Below, in pieces: positions 1-7,566 of a DNA stretch of 11,675 nucleotides. The translations under genes were made by a program, and so were the position numbers. The stretch spans positions 1 through 11,675 of the forward strand of contig JAISNF010000213.1 in the NCBI GenBank assembly GCA_031276415.1, read 5' to 3'. The stretch is from Planctomycetaceae bacterium. Its GTDB lineage: Bacteria > Planctomycetota > Planctomycetia > Pirellulales > Thermoguttaceae. The notes under the pieces were generated by a model, which was not told where the DNA came from, made no database searches, and saw only the letters and a program-made list of their open reading frames with translations. Each line of letters opens with the position of its first letter. The stretch's first letter is position 1.

Positions 1-135
1 GGGCAACATACGATAGTGGATAGTTGAAAGTTGATAGTGGATAGTTCGCAAGCGGAATTATTGCCAAAACGTTTATAATTCCGCATTGCGAAACTCTCCA
101 CTATCAACTATACACTCTCTATCATATACTGCCCT
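1..135. repeat. Long imperfect palindrome (element 1), cut by or starting at the window edge
   Basis: Two arms of about 60 bases face each other around a short AT-rich loop near 62-76. The outer ends GGGCA (1-5) and TGCCC (130-134) pair, then GATAG with CTATC, then the iterated GTGGATAGTT-type units, then CGCAAGCGGAATTA (left arm, 47-60) with TAATTCCGCATTGCG (right arm, 77-91). Pairing has scattered mismatches. The same arm vocabulary (GTGAATAGTT units ending in CGCAAGCGGA) occurs in the palindrome at 7340-7453, so this is a dispersed repeat family and not a one-off terminator. No gene is visible in it. Whether it is transcribed is unknown. Confidence 0.8.
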
Positions 136-210
136 TTCAGGGCGTTGCTGGTGGGGACAACGAACCCGCCGCGTTGCGGCGGGCTGGCTTGTGTTGCCCT
201 TTCAGGGCGT
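131..210. repeat. Compound GC-rich palindromic element (REP-like)
   Basis: A 15-base sequence, GCCCTTTCAGGGCGT, occurs at 131-145 and again at 196-210. Each copy is itself a small hairpin (GCCCT/AGGGC). Between them lies a perfect 8-bp stem, CCCGCCGC at 165-172 with GCGGCGGG at 176-183 and loop GTT. The element is much richer in GC than the surrounding spacer. The form (short palindrome, central strong hairpin, short palindrome) is that of a REP- or MITE-like mobile repeat, but no mobilising gene is present here. An open frame through it (145-327) is best read as a by-product of the repeat. Confidence 0.7.
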
Positions 211-246
211 AGGAAACACATCATTTTACGTTACTTGAACGATTAC

Positions 247-306
247 AAAATAGACAGTTACTTTTTTTGTTTTACATATTCTGTGGTTAATAAAATAGAC
301 AGTTAC
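247..306. repeat. 15-bp direct repeat pair
   Basis: AAAATAGACAGTTAC is present at 247-261 and again at 292-306, giving a 45-base period. The intervening bases are AT-rich and include CTGTGGTTAA, which resembles the end of the CTCTGTGG repeats seen at 9080-9103 and 11251-11270. This could be a target-site-like duplication or a paired binding site. No function can be assigned from sequence. Confidence 0.5.
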
Positions 307-331
307 AGCCGTAAATGGTTACATTAATTCA

Positions 332-371
332 AACGGTAGGCAACATTTACTAAAAAACGTTACCCACCGTT
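332..371 (-). terminator. Possible hairpin terminator of the autotransporter gene
   Basis: The arms 332-344 (AACGGTAGGCAAC) and 359-371 (GTTACCCACCGTT) form a 13-bp stem. Read as minus-strand RNA, the two non-Watson-Crick positions become G-U pairs, whereas on the plus strand they are A-C mismatches. The structure is therefore fully paired only in the direction of the gene ending at 402. It lies about 30 bases after that stop codon, the right place for a 3' end. There is no clear U-run after the stem, so it may be a transcript-end stabiliser and not an efficient intrinsic terminator. Confidence 0.4.
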
Positions 372-401
372 TTGTCCGCCGGAATCGACACACAGAGAAA
401 T

Positions 402-3400
402 TCAAAAACCGAAACGAATTCCCAGATGGAAACTCAAATCACTGTAACGTGTTGCAAGTTCGGCGTTGAAACGGGCAAACATATCTGTTCGTTTATTCAG
501 TGTCATATTGATGTTTGTGCCGAGTTGTGCGCGGTTGCGGTTCATTGATGCGCCGCGAATTTTGAATGCCGGTTCGCCAAAAAATGATGCGGTTGTTGCA
601 ATATCGCTTTCCGTCCAGTCATGAATCCATGCAGCATACAAAGTTGGATTGACAAGATTGCCGCCCAAAAGACGCATCGCTCGCCCCAACCGAATACCCA
701 CGGTACTCAAAACCGTAAACGTGTCCTGACTCTTAACATTCAACGCCAAAGAAGATAAACCGCTTGTTACACGTTCACCGTAACCCTCTTCACAAAGCCA
801 GATAAAATCGGCTCCAAGATACGGCGAAACTTCATATTTTCCGAACAATAATTTCTTGGAACCTTCCACAGAAGCAAAAAGAGTTGTTCCGCTATGTTGA
901 CTGTTGAGCGTGGTGTTGAATGTTTGAGCGTTTCGTGTAAGTTCATACGAACTGAAAACAAAACCGGTTGAGCCGGTGATCATCCAATTTTCATCGTTGA
1001 TCCAATTACCGTACAACGAAATCAAATAAGACCCGACATCGCCTTTTTGATAAACATCATTGACATTCAGATCACTGAAATAGCCGCCCATTCCAAGACC
1101 GACAGAGGAATGATAATTGATTCCGCGATCCACTCCAACACTGAAACCATACGAATTTGCCTGAAATTCAGGAACTCCCTCTTTGGCACTCATCCTGACA
1201 AAATCACCGAAATTCTGAAACCACAGATAATTGTTTCGCGAATGAATATGGGCGAAACGATGCGAACTCCCGCGATAAGCGTTGATTTCCCGATCCGTCA
1301 GCGCAAGCGGTTCACGCAAAAAACGCAGACGTTCAAAAGAGGAAACATTAAATTGTGTTACACTTCGCTGTGTCAGAAACGGCATTGCCGTTTGAATCAT
1401 GGGCATAGTTTGGTCAATGACGGCGCCGCGTTTTTCTTTGGTGTACGCATAAATTCCGTCAAAAATTGCCGCATCGCTAATTCCCTGTAACACAGAGCGT
1501 TGATTTGTGTTCAAATACGCAACCGCCGCAGGACTCACCGCCGCAAGATTTAACGTAATACTCCGCAACGCCCTGTCGTTTGTTTTGACGGAATAACCAA
1601 GAACTCCGATTCCTTCTTCCGGTGCGGCAAGAAAACGAATTTCACCGTCAACATTTTCTCCGTTAGCCTTTGTTACGGTTAATGTATCGGAATTACTTTC
1701 GGTGTTGGCGATATATTCTCCGTTGAGTTGCAGTTTTCCATTTTCCGCAACGAAAACAGTGTATTCGGAAGGCGAAATTGTTGTTTCAGGATCAAAATCG
1801 TCAAGACCAAGATTTAGGAGAACAACATTAACTGCACCGCCGCCTTTGGCAAAATTGAAACCGTCTTTGGCAATCACCTGATCGCTGCCGTTCATACCGA
1901 CTTTGATATAAACAGTCGAACCGTTATTGTACGTAATATTCTTTGCCGTAAAAGTCGTCAGTTTGGCGTTTTCATTTTGTCCGATAATTTGTACGGAACC
2001 TTTTCTGAATGTAACATTATTATTGACAACACCGTCACCGCCGAGTGTTGCGCCGTCATAAACCGTAATTGCCGATTGCGCTTCGCTGTTGACAAACATT
2101 GTTCCGGCAAGAACATGAGCGGAACCGCTTATATCCAGATTTTTTGTAAGTGTTAATGTTCCGGTTCCGGTTTTATGAACAGAACCTGTTCCTGAAATTG
2201 TTTCTGTAAACGTTTCATTTTTTTCCAGATTAAAAACTAAAGTTCCAGAACCTTTACTATCTCCTGTAACAATATTACCTGAACCAAGAACACCCAATCC
2301 TTCGGCAATTAATGTTCCACCACGAATAATTGTTCCTTCGCTGTAAGTATTTTTCTCATTGTTTTTATTTTTCAACGTCAAAGTACCATTGCCTGATTTA
2401 ATTAACCGACCATTTTCAATTAATTCAATTAACTGATCATCTTCGCTTAATTGATCATTATTTTCTGAATTTTCGTTCTTTTTGGAACAACCGCTAATTT
2501 GTTGTTCAAAAATGCCGCTGTTTTGCTCATCAAGATTAAACTCAATAGCCGTATTTTTATTTTTAAATTTAATATTTCCTGTTCCAAATGAGGAAACTTT
2601 GCCGGCAATAATTGTTCCACCTTCAATTTCTGTTCCGCCGGAATAGGAATTGTTACCGCTGAAAGTTTGTGTTCCTGAGCCTATTTTCGTTACTTTTCCT
2701 GTTCCGGTAATATTTCCGTTGTACACAGAATCTAAATCACTTGACCCGATTGTCAGATCGAGCGGTTTTTCCGATTCATTCGTCAACGAAATATTTTGTG
2801 TTCCGGCAATTCCGCCGAGTACGAGTTTACTCAGATGTTTATATTCTAAAGTTCCGCTTCGATAATTCAGCAAACTGTTTTGCAACGATAAATCATTTCC
2901 CAAACGAAGCGTTCCCGCATTCATTATTGTAATGCCGCGAAATGTATTTTCGGTTGCCAGTGTCAGTTTACCGTTTCCGGTTTTTTCAAAAATTCCGTTT
3001 CCGCTCATGGATTGGCTAAAAATTCCGTCGGATGTTAAATCCAAAGTGAGTTTTCCGTCATTACGAATATCGCCGGTTCCGATGGATTTAATATTTTGCG
3101 CAAAAATTGCCGCATTGGAATCAATGGTTGTTCCGCCGGAATAGGAATTTTCTTGAGTTAACGTCAATGTTTTCGTTTCATTTTCATTGCCATTTTGTGT
3201 TCCGGTAATTTTGAGCGAACCTGTTCCTGAAATTGTTTTTGTAAACGTTTCATCTTTTGTCAGATTGAGAACAAGAGTACCAGAACCATTCTCATCGCCG
3301 GTAATGATATTGCCGGAACCGAGAACTTCCAATCTATCGGCAATTAATGTTCCGCCGCGAATAATTGTTCCTTCGCCGTAAGTATTTGTCTCATTGCTTT

Positions 3401-6400
3401 TATTTTTCAATGTCAAAGTGCCGCCGCCTGATTTAATTAACTGACCATTTCCTGAACCGCCGCTGATTTGTTGTTCAAAAACGCCGCTGCTTTCTCCGTT
3501 AAGATTGAATTCAAGAACAGTACCTTTATTTTCAAATACAATATTTCCTGTTCCGAGCGAAGAAATTTTGTTGGCAATAATTTTTCCGCCTTCAATTTTT
3601 GTTCTGCCTTTAAGAGTATTTTCTTGTGTAAAAGTTACAGTACCGGAACCTTGTTTAGTCAAACCACTGTCTTTATCGTTTCCTTTAATAGAACCGCCGA
3701 TAAAAGTGTAATCATTAACATTATCTTTAACCTTTGAATTATTAATGGTTATTCCCGCAACATCAACACCGTCATCAATAATTATAATTTCTCCGGCTCC
3801 TTCGTCGCCAAAGATCACCGTATCGCCGTGCAAAAATTGTTTAAAACCGTCAAGTTCATCTTGTCCGTCCCAGTTTTTTGATGTTGCGTCCCATTGAGAA
3901 TTTTTGTTTCCATTTGTCCATTTTGTTGTTCCATTATTTGTTGTGGAAATTTCAACTTGTAACGTTTTTCCGCTGTTGGTTGTTTGAAGTGTTCCGAATT
4001 GTTGCCGGAATTGTGTTATATCTTCGCCGTGATACTGTAAATTCATACTCTCAACAGTATTTTTGTTAATTGCATTCTTCGTTGTCAACAGATTGAAAAG
4101 ACCGTATCCATTGTTACGACTGCTAAGTTCCAGAAGGTTAATATTTTGTGCTCCAAATTGAGTATTGGCATCGAGAGTCAAAAGAACCGGTGAACCTTCT
4201 GTTCCAGATACTGCTACGGATTCCGTTAAATCAAACCCCAAAGTTGCTCCATTGGCAAGAGTAATCGTTGGTGCAATGACAGAATTTCCGCCGCGACTAT
4301 TTAATGTTCCGGTAGCACCAATACTAAATGTTCCTTTTGCAATCTCAATATTTCCCGCTTCAATTCCGTTAGTTTCATCCTTTTTGTACAAATCAACAGT
4401 TCCGCTTGTAATTTGAAAATTTGTATTGCCGGTTGCTTCAAATTTATTCACACCGGCAAGTTTCCAAATTCCTCCGCCTGATTTGGTAACGTTTATTGTG
4501 TACTTATCGCTCTCGCTTGACAACGGGTCAAGCATATTAACAATTCCAATGTTTCCGGTTTTTTCATCTTTTCCTGTATCAATAACAAGGATTGCTGTTC
4601 CGTTATTGTCGGCGGCGAGATGAACGGAATTAGCAACAGTTGTATCGGTTCCTGTTCCGGCTTTGTTTTCGGAAAAAAGTGTTGTTTTACCGGCTGTTGC
4701 GCCAATCGTCAAAGTGGAATTATTACCGGTTGAACCTTGATAATAAACGGCTGCTCCTTTTTCGCTTGTACTATTTTTTGTAAAGGTTGAATCGAAAATT
4801 GTTGTTTGGGAATTTCCAGAAGCACGGATTGCACTACCGATATTTTCGGAGAAAGTACTTGATTGAATTGTTGTTGTTCCTTCATTGTACACAATTCCGC
4901 CGCCGGTTTGAACTTTGTTTTCTGAAACGGTAACATTGTTGGCGTTCAATGTTCCGCCGCTTTCAACATAAACAGCGGAATCTTTTCCAAGCGGGGGTTC
5001 ATTACTTTTGGTTTCGTTTTTGCTAAAAATAATATTTCCGTAACGACCGGTTGAGTTTGCCTGAATTGTTAGTTTTCCGCCGTTTTTAACATACACGGCA
5101 TGATTTTCCGTGCCGGTAATATCGGTAATATTAGTATCAGCAATTCGTGTGAATGTTAGATTTTTCGTGCTGTCAACAGTAATAAGTCCGTTACTTCCGT
5201 TTTCGGCGATGATTTGTTGATTGATGGTTGTTGTTCCTGTTCCTGTTGCATTTAATCTGGATGCTTGATTGTTGGTGTTATTGTTAAGAAAATTGATACT
5301 GCCAAGTCCGAGTAAATTTCCGTTAAGAAAATTAAGTGTTCCTGTTCCGCTTAAATTTGTTCCGCCGGAATAAGTGTTTGCTGTACTATTTTTCAGAGTC
5401 AACGAACCGCTTCCGTCAAAGAGCAATGCGGCTTTACCTGTAAGCACATTGTCCGTGATGGAACCGCCATTGTTAAACGTCCAATTTCCGTCACCGGAAA
5501 CGTGCATTCCCGTAATATCATTGTTTCCGCCATACCATGTTTTCCCTGCGGCATCCGTAACAGAATTATGCCCGATAGCAAGTGTTTCGAGTAATTCAAT
5601 CGTGTGATTACCGGAACCAAAAAACTGTACAGTATCACCCGGAACAAAGGAATCAATGGAATTATCGCGAATCAATGTCCAATCTTTATTGATAACACTC
5701 CATTGACCACTAGCCGATGAATTGTTCCATTTTAAAATAGTATTATCAGTTTCGGAAATACTGAGAACCAATTGCGTCTCAATTTCTTTACCTTGATTAT
5801 CTTTCCCGTAACCAAGACTATAACCGAATCGTTTACTGATTCGACCACTGACATCAATATTAGCGTTACCAATCCAAAGATTAAAATTACCGATTGTAAG
5901 TGCTGAATCTCCCTGAATCAAAACATAATCACGATGCCGACGATCATCATTTGGAAGTCCGGCAATATCAATTCGTGTTCCGTTCACTTGAAGCGTAGTA
6001 CCGCTTAAATGAAGCATCGGAGTATTTTCTGCGGGAGCAGGATTACTGTTTGGAAAATAATAAGACAAATCAAATGTCAAAAACGCCCCCGGTTGAAACA
6101 GAACACGTGTTCCGGCAATTTTGTTGTTACCATGAACAAGAACTCTGGCGTTTTGTGCAACATTAAATTCGTCATTGGTTCCGAGAGGCTGGATTGAAGC
6201 CCCTTGATAAAGTTCCAATGTTCCTTCTTTGATGGAAACTGTTGTTCCGCTGGAACCTTTAATAATAGAATCACCGCCGAGTTTCCATGTTCCGGGACCT
6301 GTTTTTTCAATGTTGACCGTGTAACTACCAGAGGTGGATTCATTGGTTCGGAATGGGTCTTGCATGTCCAAAATTCCATTTTCCGCCGTTTTAATAAAGA

Positions 6401-7199
6401 GATTAACGTGATTTCCCGAATAACCGGTAAAATCAATTGAGTTGGAATATCCAGAACCGGAGATGACGTTTCCACTGCTATCAATACTTACCTGATCACG
6501 ATTTCCTGAAAATGTAGATGTTTTCCCTTCACTTGCTCCTAACGTAACATTGGTCGTATCACTCATAACCAATGTTCCTGAAGCATTGATAAAAAGAGCA
6601 CCTCCGAATGATGTTGCTTTATTGTCAATAAAATTGGAATCCGTAAGATCACAATTCAGAGCGTCCCAATAATAAATTGCTCCTCCCACTCCATTAGCAA
6701 AATTGTTCCGAAAAGTTACACCTTGTCCATCAAGAGAATAAATATCGTTATGCCACCAAGCATAAATGGCTCCACCATCGTAACTGCTATATCCGCCGGA
6801 AATGTTACTAATTCCTTCAAAATAAATTTTTGACCAATTACTACCGGAACCATCCAGATAAAATAATCTTGTTCGTGCATTATTGGCAGGACTGATACTT
6901 CGTGGTTGATTAGGATCACTAGATAATACTGTTACAGAAGAATCGTATCCGACATAAAGTTGATTTGTTAAAGAATTATCGTCATTATGTAAAATTAGTC
7001 TGTCGCCATCCATTAAATGAGATCTGGGACCGCTAGATGCTCCTTGTGCTTCTCTTGCCAATCGAAATGCTTCCAATGTAGCGTATTGTTGTCCTGATCC
7101 GATGTGGTAATCGGTGGCGTTTACGGTTTGGAGTCTGACCGTAGCGATGATCAAAAGAGCAATACTAATTGACGTGAGCCAGAAAAATTTCTGAGTCAT
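402..7199 (-). CDS. Giant autotransporter adhesin-like protein with Pmp-like motifs and PATR repeats
   Basis: Predicted type V secreted surface protein of 2265 residues: the barrel would insert in the outer membrane and the passenger would be exposed. Residues 1-28 form a signal peptide (basic start, hydrophobic core, end VNA). Residues 140-235 carry Chlamydia Pmp-style motifs, GGA at about 142, 172 and 199 and FxxN at about 163, 190 and 230, in a likely right-handed beta-helix. The passenger then holds about eight autotransporter-associated beta-strand repeats of the form NxYSGGTxIxGGT. A more helical linker precedes the barrel (about 1988-2265), which ends in the outer-membrane signature GIRFGF. 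I placed the start at the ATG at 7199 because AAGGAAG lies 6 bases upstream; the in-frame ATG at 7220 has no such signal and adds 7 residues before the signal peptide. Asparagine, threonine, serine and glycine dominate and cysteine is rare. Adhesion or surface display is inferred; the ligand is unknown. Family assignment is firm, function is not. Confidence 0.9.
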   Translation of the reverse strand: MTQKFFWLTSISIALLIIATVRLQTVNATDYHIGSGQQYATLEAFRLAREAQGASSGPRSHLMDGDRLILHNDDNSLTNQLYVGYDSSVTVLSSDPNQPRSISPANNARTRLFYLDGSGSNWSKIYFEGISNISGGYSSYDGGAIYAWWHNDIYSLDGQGVTFRNNFANGVGGAIYYWDALNCDLTDSNFIDNKATSFGGALFINASGTLVMSDTTNVTLGASEGKTSTFSGNRDQVSIDSSGNVISGSGYSNSIDFTGYSGNHVNLFIKTAENGILDMQDPFRTNESTSGSYTVNIEKTGPGTWKLGGDSIIKGSSGTTVSIKEGTLELYQGASIQPLGTNDEFNVAQNARVLVHGNNKIAGTRVLFQPGAFLTFDLSYYFPNSNPAPAENTPMLHLSGTTLQVNGTRIDIAGLPNDDRRHRDYVLIQGDSALTIGNFNLWIGNANIDVSGRISKRFGYSLGYGKDNQGKEIETQLVLSISETDNTILKWNNSSASGQWSVINKDWTLIRDNSIDSFVPGDTVQFFGSGNHTIELLETLAIGHNSVTDAAGKTWYGGNNDITGMHVSGDGNWTFNNGGSITDNVLTGKAALLFDGSGSLTLKNSTANTYSGGTNLSGTGTLNFLNGNLLGLGSINFLNNNTNNQASRLNATGTGTTTINQQIIAENGSNGLITVDSTKNLTFTRIADTNITDITGTENHAVYVKNGGKLTIQANSTGRYGNIIFSKNETKSNEPPLGKDSAVYVESGGTLNANNVTVSENKVQTGGGIVYNEGTTTIQSSTFSENIGSAIRASGNSQTTIFDSTFTKNSTSEKGAAVYYQGSTGNNSTLTIGATAGKTTLFSENKAGTGTDTTVANSVHLAADNNGTAILVIDTGKDEKTGNIGIVNMLDPLSSESDKYTINVTKSGGGIWKLAGVNKFEATGNTNFQITSGTVDLYKKDETNGIEAGNIEIAKGTFSIGATGTLNSRGGNSVIAPTITLANGATLGFDLTESVAVSGTEGSPVLLTLDANTQFGAQNINLLELSSRNNGYGLFNLLTTKNAINKNTVESMNLQYHGEDITQFRQQFGTLQTTNSGKTLQVEISTTNNGTTKWTNGNKNSQWDATSKNWDGQDELDGFKQFLHGDTVIFGDEGAGEIIIIDDGVDVAGITINNSKVKDNVNDYTFIGGSIKGNDKDSGLTKQGSGTVTFTQENTLKGRTKIEGGKIIANKISSLGTGNIVFENKGTVLEFNLNGESSGVFEQQISGGSGNGQLIKSGGGTLTLKNKSNETNTYGEGTIIRGGTLIADRLEVLGSGNIITGDENGSGTLVLNLTKDETFTKTISGTGSLKITGTQNGNENETKTLTLTQENSYSGGTTIDSNAAIFAQNIKSIGTGDIRNDGKLTLDLTSDGIFSQSMSGNGIFEKTGNGKLTLATENTFRGITIMNAGTLRLGNDLSLQNSLLNYRSGTLEYKHLSKLVLGGIAGTQNISLTNESEKPLDLTIGSSDLDSVYNGNITGTGKVTKIGSGTQTFSGNNSYSGGTEIEGGTIIAGKVSSFGTGNIKFKNKNTAIEFNLDEQNSGIFEQQISGCSKKNENSENNDQLSEDDQLIELIENGRLIKSGNGTLTLKNKNNEKNTYSEGTIIRGGTLIAEGLGVLGSGNIVTGDSKGSGTLVFNLEKNETFTETISGTGSVHKTGTGTLTLTKNLDISGSAHVLAGTMFVNSEAQSAITVYDGATLGGDGVVNNNVTFRKGSVQIIGQNENAKLTTFTAKNITYNNGSTVYIKVGMNGSDQVIAKDGFNFAKGGGAVNVVLLNLGLDDFDPETTISPSEYTVFVAENGKLQLNGEYIANTESNSDTLTVTKANGENVDGEIRFLAAPEEGIGVLGYSVKTNDRALRSITLNLAAVSPAAVAYLNTNQRSVLQGISDAAIFDGIYAYTKEKRGAVIDQTMPMIQTAMPFLTQRSVTQFNVSSFERLRFLREPLALTDREINAYRGSSHRFAHIHSRNNYLWFQNFGDFVRMSAKEGVPEFQANSYGFSVGVDRGINYHSSVGLGMGGYFSDLNVNDVYQKGDVGSYLISLYGNWINDENWMITGSTGFVFSSYELTRNAQTFNTTLNSQHSGTTLFASVEGSKKLLFGKYEVSPYLGADFIWLCEEGYGERVTSGLSSLALNVKSQDTFTVLSTVGIRLGRAMRLLGGNLVNPTLYAAWIHDWTESDIATTASFFGEPAFKIRGASMNRNRAQLGTNINMTLNKRTDMFARFNAELATRYSDLSFHLGIRFGF
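2182..2640 (-). repeat. Internal passenger repeat, copy B (with insertion)
   Basis: This segment of the autotransporter gene closely resembles 3217-3607, in DNA as well as protein. Shared protein landmarks are GNI.F.NK..., EFNL, FEQQISG, LIKSG.GTLTLKN, EGTIIRGGTLIA, LGSGNI and GSGTLV. Copy B carries about 69 extra bases (roughly 2420-2490) encoding a polar, acidic stretch rich in Asn, Glu, Asp and Leu with one cysteine, absent from copy A. The similarity indicates a duplication within the gene that is recent relative to the other passenger repeats. Confidence 0.8.
3217..3607 (-). repeat. Internal passenger repeat, copy A
   Basis: This is the partner of the repeat at 2182-2640, lying 1035 bases away at one end and about 967 bases at the other; the difference equals the 69-base insertion in copy B. 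Both copies encode two successive autotransporter-associated beta-strand units. Copy A has the short joint GGSGNGQ where copy B has the acidic insertion, so A looks closer to the ancestral form. Confidence 0.8.
3570..6623 (-). repeat. Two diverged super-modules of about 600 residues in the passenger
   Basis: Residues about 193-625 (coordinates 5325-6623) and about 803-1210 (3570-4793), numbered from the ATG at 7199, show the same landmarks in the same order. They are TLGASEGKTSTFSGN versus TIGATAGKTTLFSEN; DMQDP..YTVNIEKTGPGTWKL versus NMLDP..YTINVTKSGGGIWKL; KW..SASGQW..NKDW versus KW..NKNSQW..SKNW; GDTVQF versus GDTVIF; GGSI, then a beta-strand repeat. The offset is about 590-610 residues throughout. 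This is an old duplication of a whole passenger unit, with the more helical Pmp-like part at its start and a PATR hairpin at its end. Confidence 0.75.
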
Positions 7200-7205
7200 G
7201 GGAGA

Positions 7206-7212
7206 CTTCCTT
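7206..7212 (-). promoter_or_regulatory. Ribosome binding site that sets the autotransporter start
   Basis: Minus-strand AAGGAAG followed by TCTCCC and ATG (7199-7197) gives a good Shine-Dalgarno match with 6-base spacing. The upstream ATG at 7220 is preceded by AAAATTAACGTT, which has no such match. The choice also makes the signal peptide begin right at the methionine. Confidence 0.65.
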
Positions 7213-7301
7213 GTCAACATAACGTTAATTTTGGCAATTTATGCAAAATGCGCAATATCTGCTTCCTGCCTATAAAATGGTATCATCTCAAATTATCGAC
7301 C

Positions 7302-7307
7302 ATTATA
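7302..7307 (-). promoter_or_regulatory. Candidate -10 box of the autotransporter promoter
   Basis: Minus-strand TATAAT matches the sigma-70 -10 consensus exactly and lies about 100 bases upstream of the chosen start codon. No good -35 hexamer is visible at 16-18 bases (TACTTT is the best at 17). It sits between the gene and the palindrome at 7340-7453, so the palindrome is just upstream of the proposed promoter. Confidence 0.4.
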
Positions 7308-7339
7308 ATATCTTGAGTTTAAAGAAAGTAAAATCAGAA

Positions 7340-7453
7340 TTAGTGAATAGTTAGTAGTGAACAGTGAATAGTTGGCGCAAGCGGATTAAAACCCTTTTGG
7401 TAAAATAGTACGCTTGCGCAACTATTCACTATTAACTATTCACTATTAACTAA
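7340..7453. repeat. Palindromic element 2, related to the element at 1-135
   Basis: The left arm 7340-7383 and right arm 7411-7453 pair over about 43 positions with five mismatches and one extra base. Both arms are built from GTGAATAGTT-type units and close on GGCGCAAGCG / CGCTTGCGC. The loop contains ACCCTTTTGGT. Aligning its loop with element 1 works best after reverse-complementing element 1 (shared TTTTGGCAA / TTTTGGTAA), so the two copies are in opposite orientation. It lies between the flhB terminator and the autotransporter promoter region. Confidence 0.8.
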
Positions 7454-7493
7454 AAAGGCGTACTCGCCGACAGGGAACCTGTTTTCGGATGGA

Positions 7494-7527
7494 AATAAAA
7501 ACAAACAACCGTTCGTCTGAACGGTTG
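7494..7527 (-). terminator. Intrinsic terminator of flhB
   Basis: On the minus strand CAACCGTTC (7527-7519) pairs perfectly with GAACGGTTG (7514-7506) around an AGAC loop, followed by TTTGTTTTTATT. It starts 39 bases after the flhB stop codon. A 9-bp perfect stem with a U-rich tail is a standard rho-independent terminator and separates flhB from the autotransporter gene downstream on the same strand. Confidence 0.85.
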
Positions 7528-7566
7528 CAACAGTTGAGATTGTTTTTTGATTGCGGAATTTTGTTT

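Noticed and set aside
1..135. CRISPR array or intrinsic terminator
   Set aside because: The repeated GTGGATAGTT-type units lack regular spacers, and the structure is a long palindrome without a T-run; a dispersed palindromic element fits better.
145..327. 60-residue plus-strand open frame with a TNPPRCGGLACVALSG-like peptide
   Set aside because: It is translated straight through the GC-rich palindromic element and one of the 15-bp direct repeats, with no ribosome binding site and no domain. It is best explained as repeat DNA.
1047..1490. 147-residue plus-strand open frame
   Set aside because: It lies wholly antisense to the autotransporter barrel region, whose coding on the minus strand is certain; no recognisable domain.
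6077..6484. 135-residue minus-strand open frame in another frame
   Set aside because: It overlaps the autotransporter passenger in a shifted frame, has no recognisable motif and no start signal.
402..7453. A proven invertible (phase-variable) cassette
   Set aside because: The flanking palindromes are imperfect and related only as family members, and no recombinase is nearby; kept only as a testable idea in the findings.
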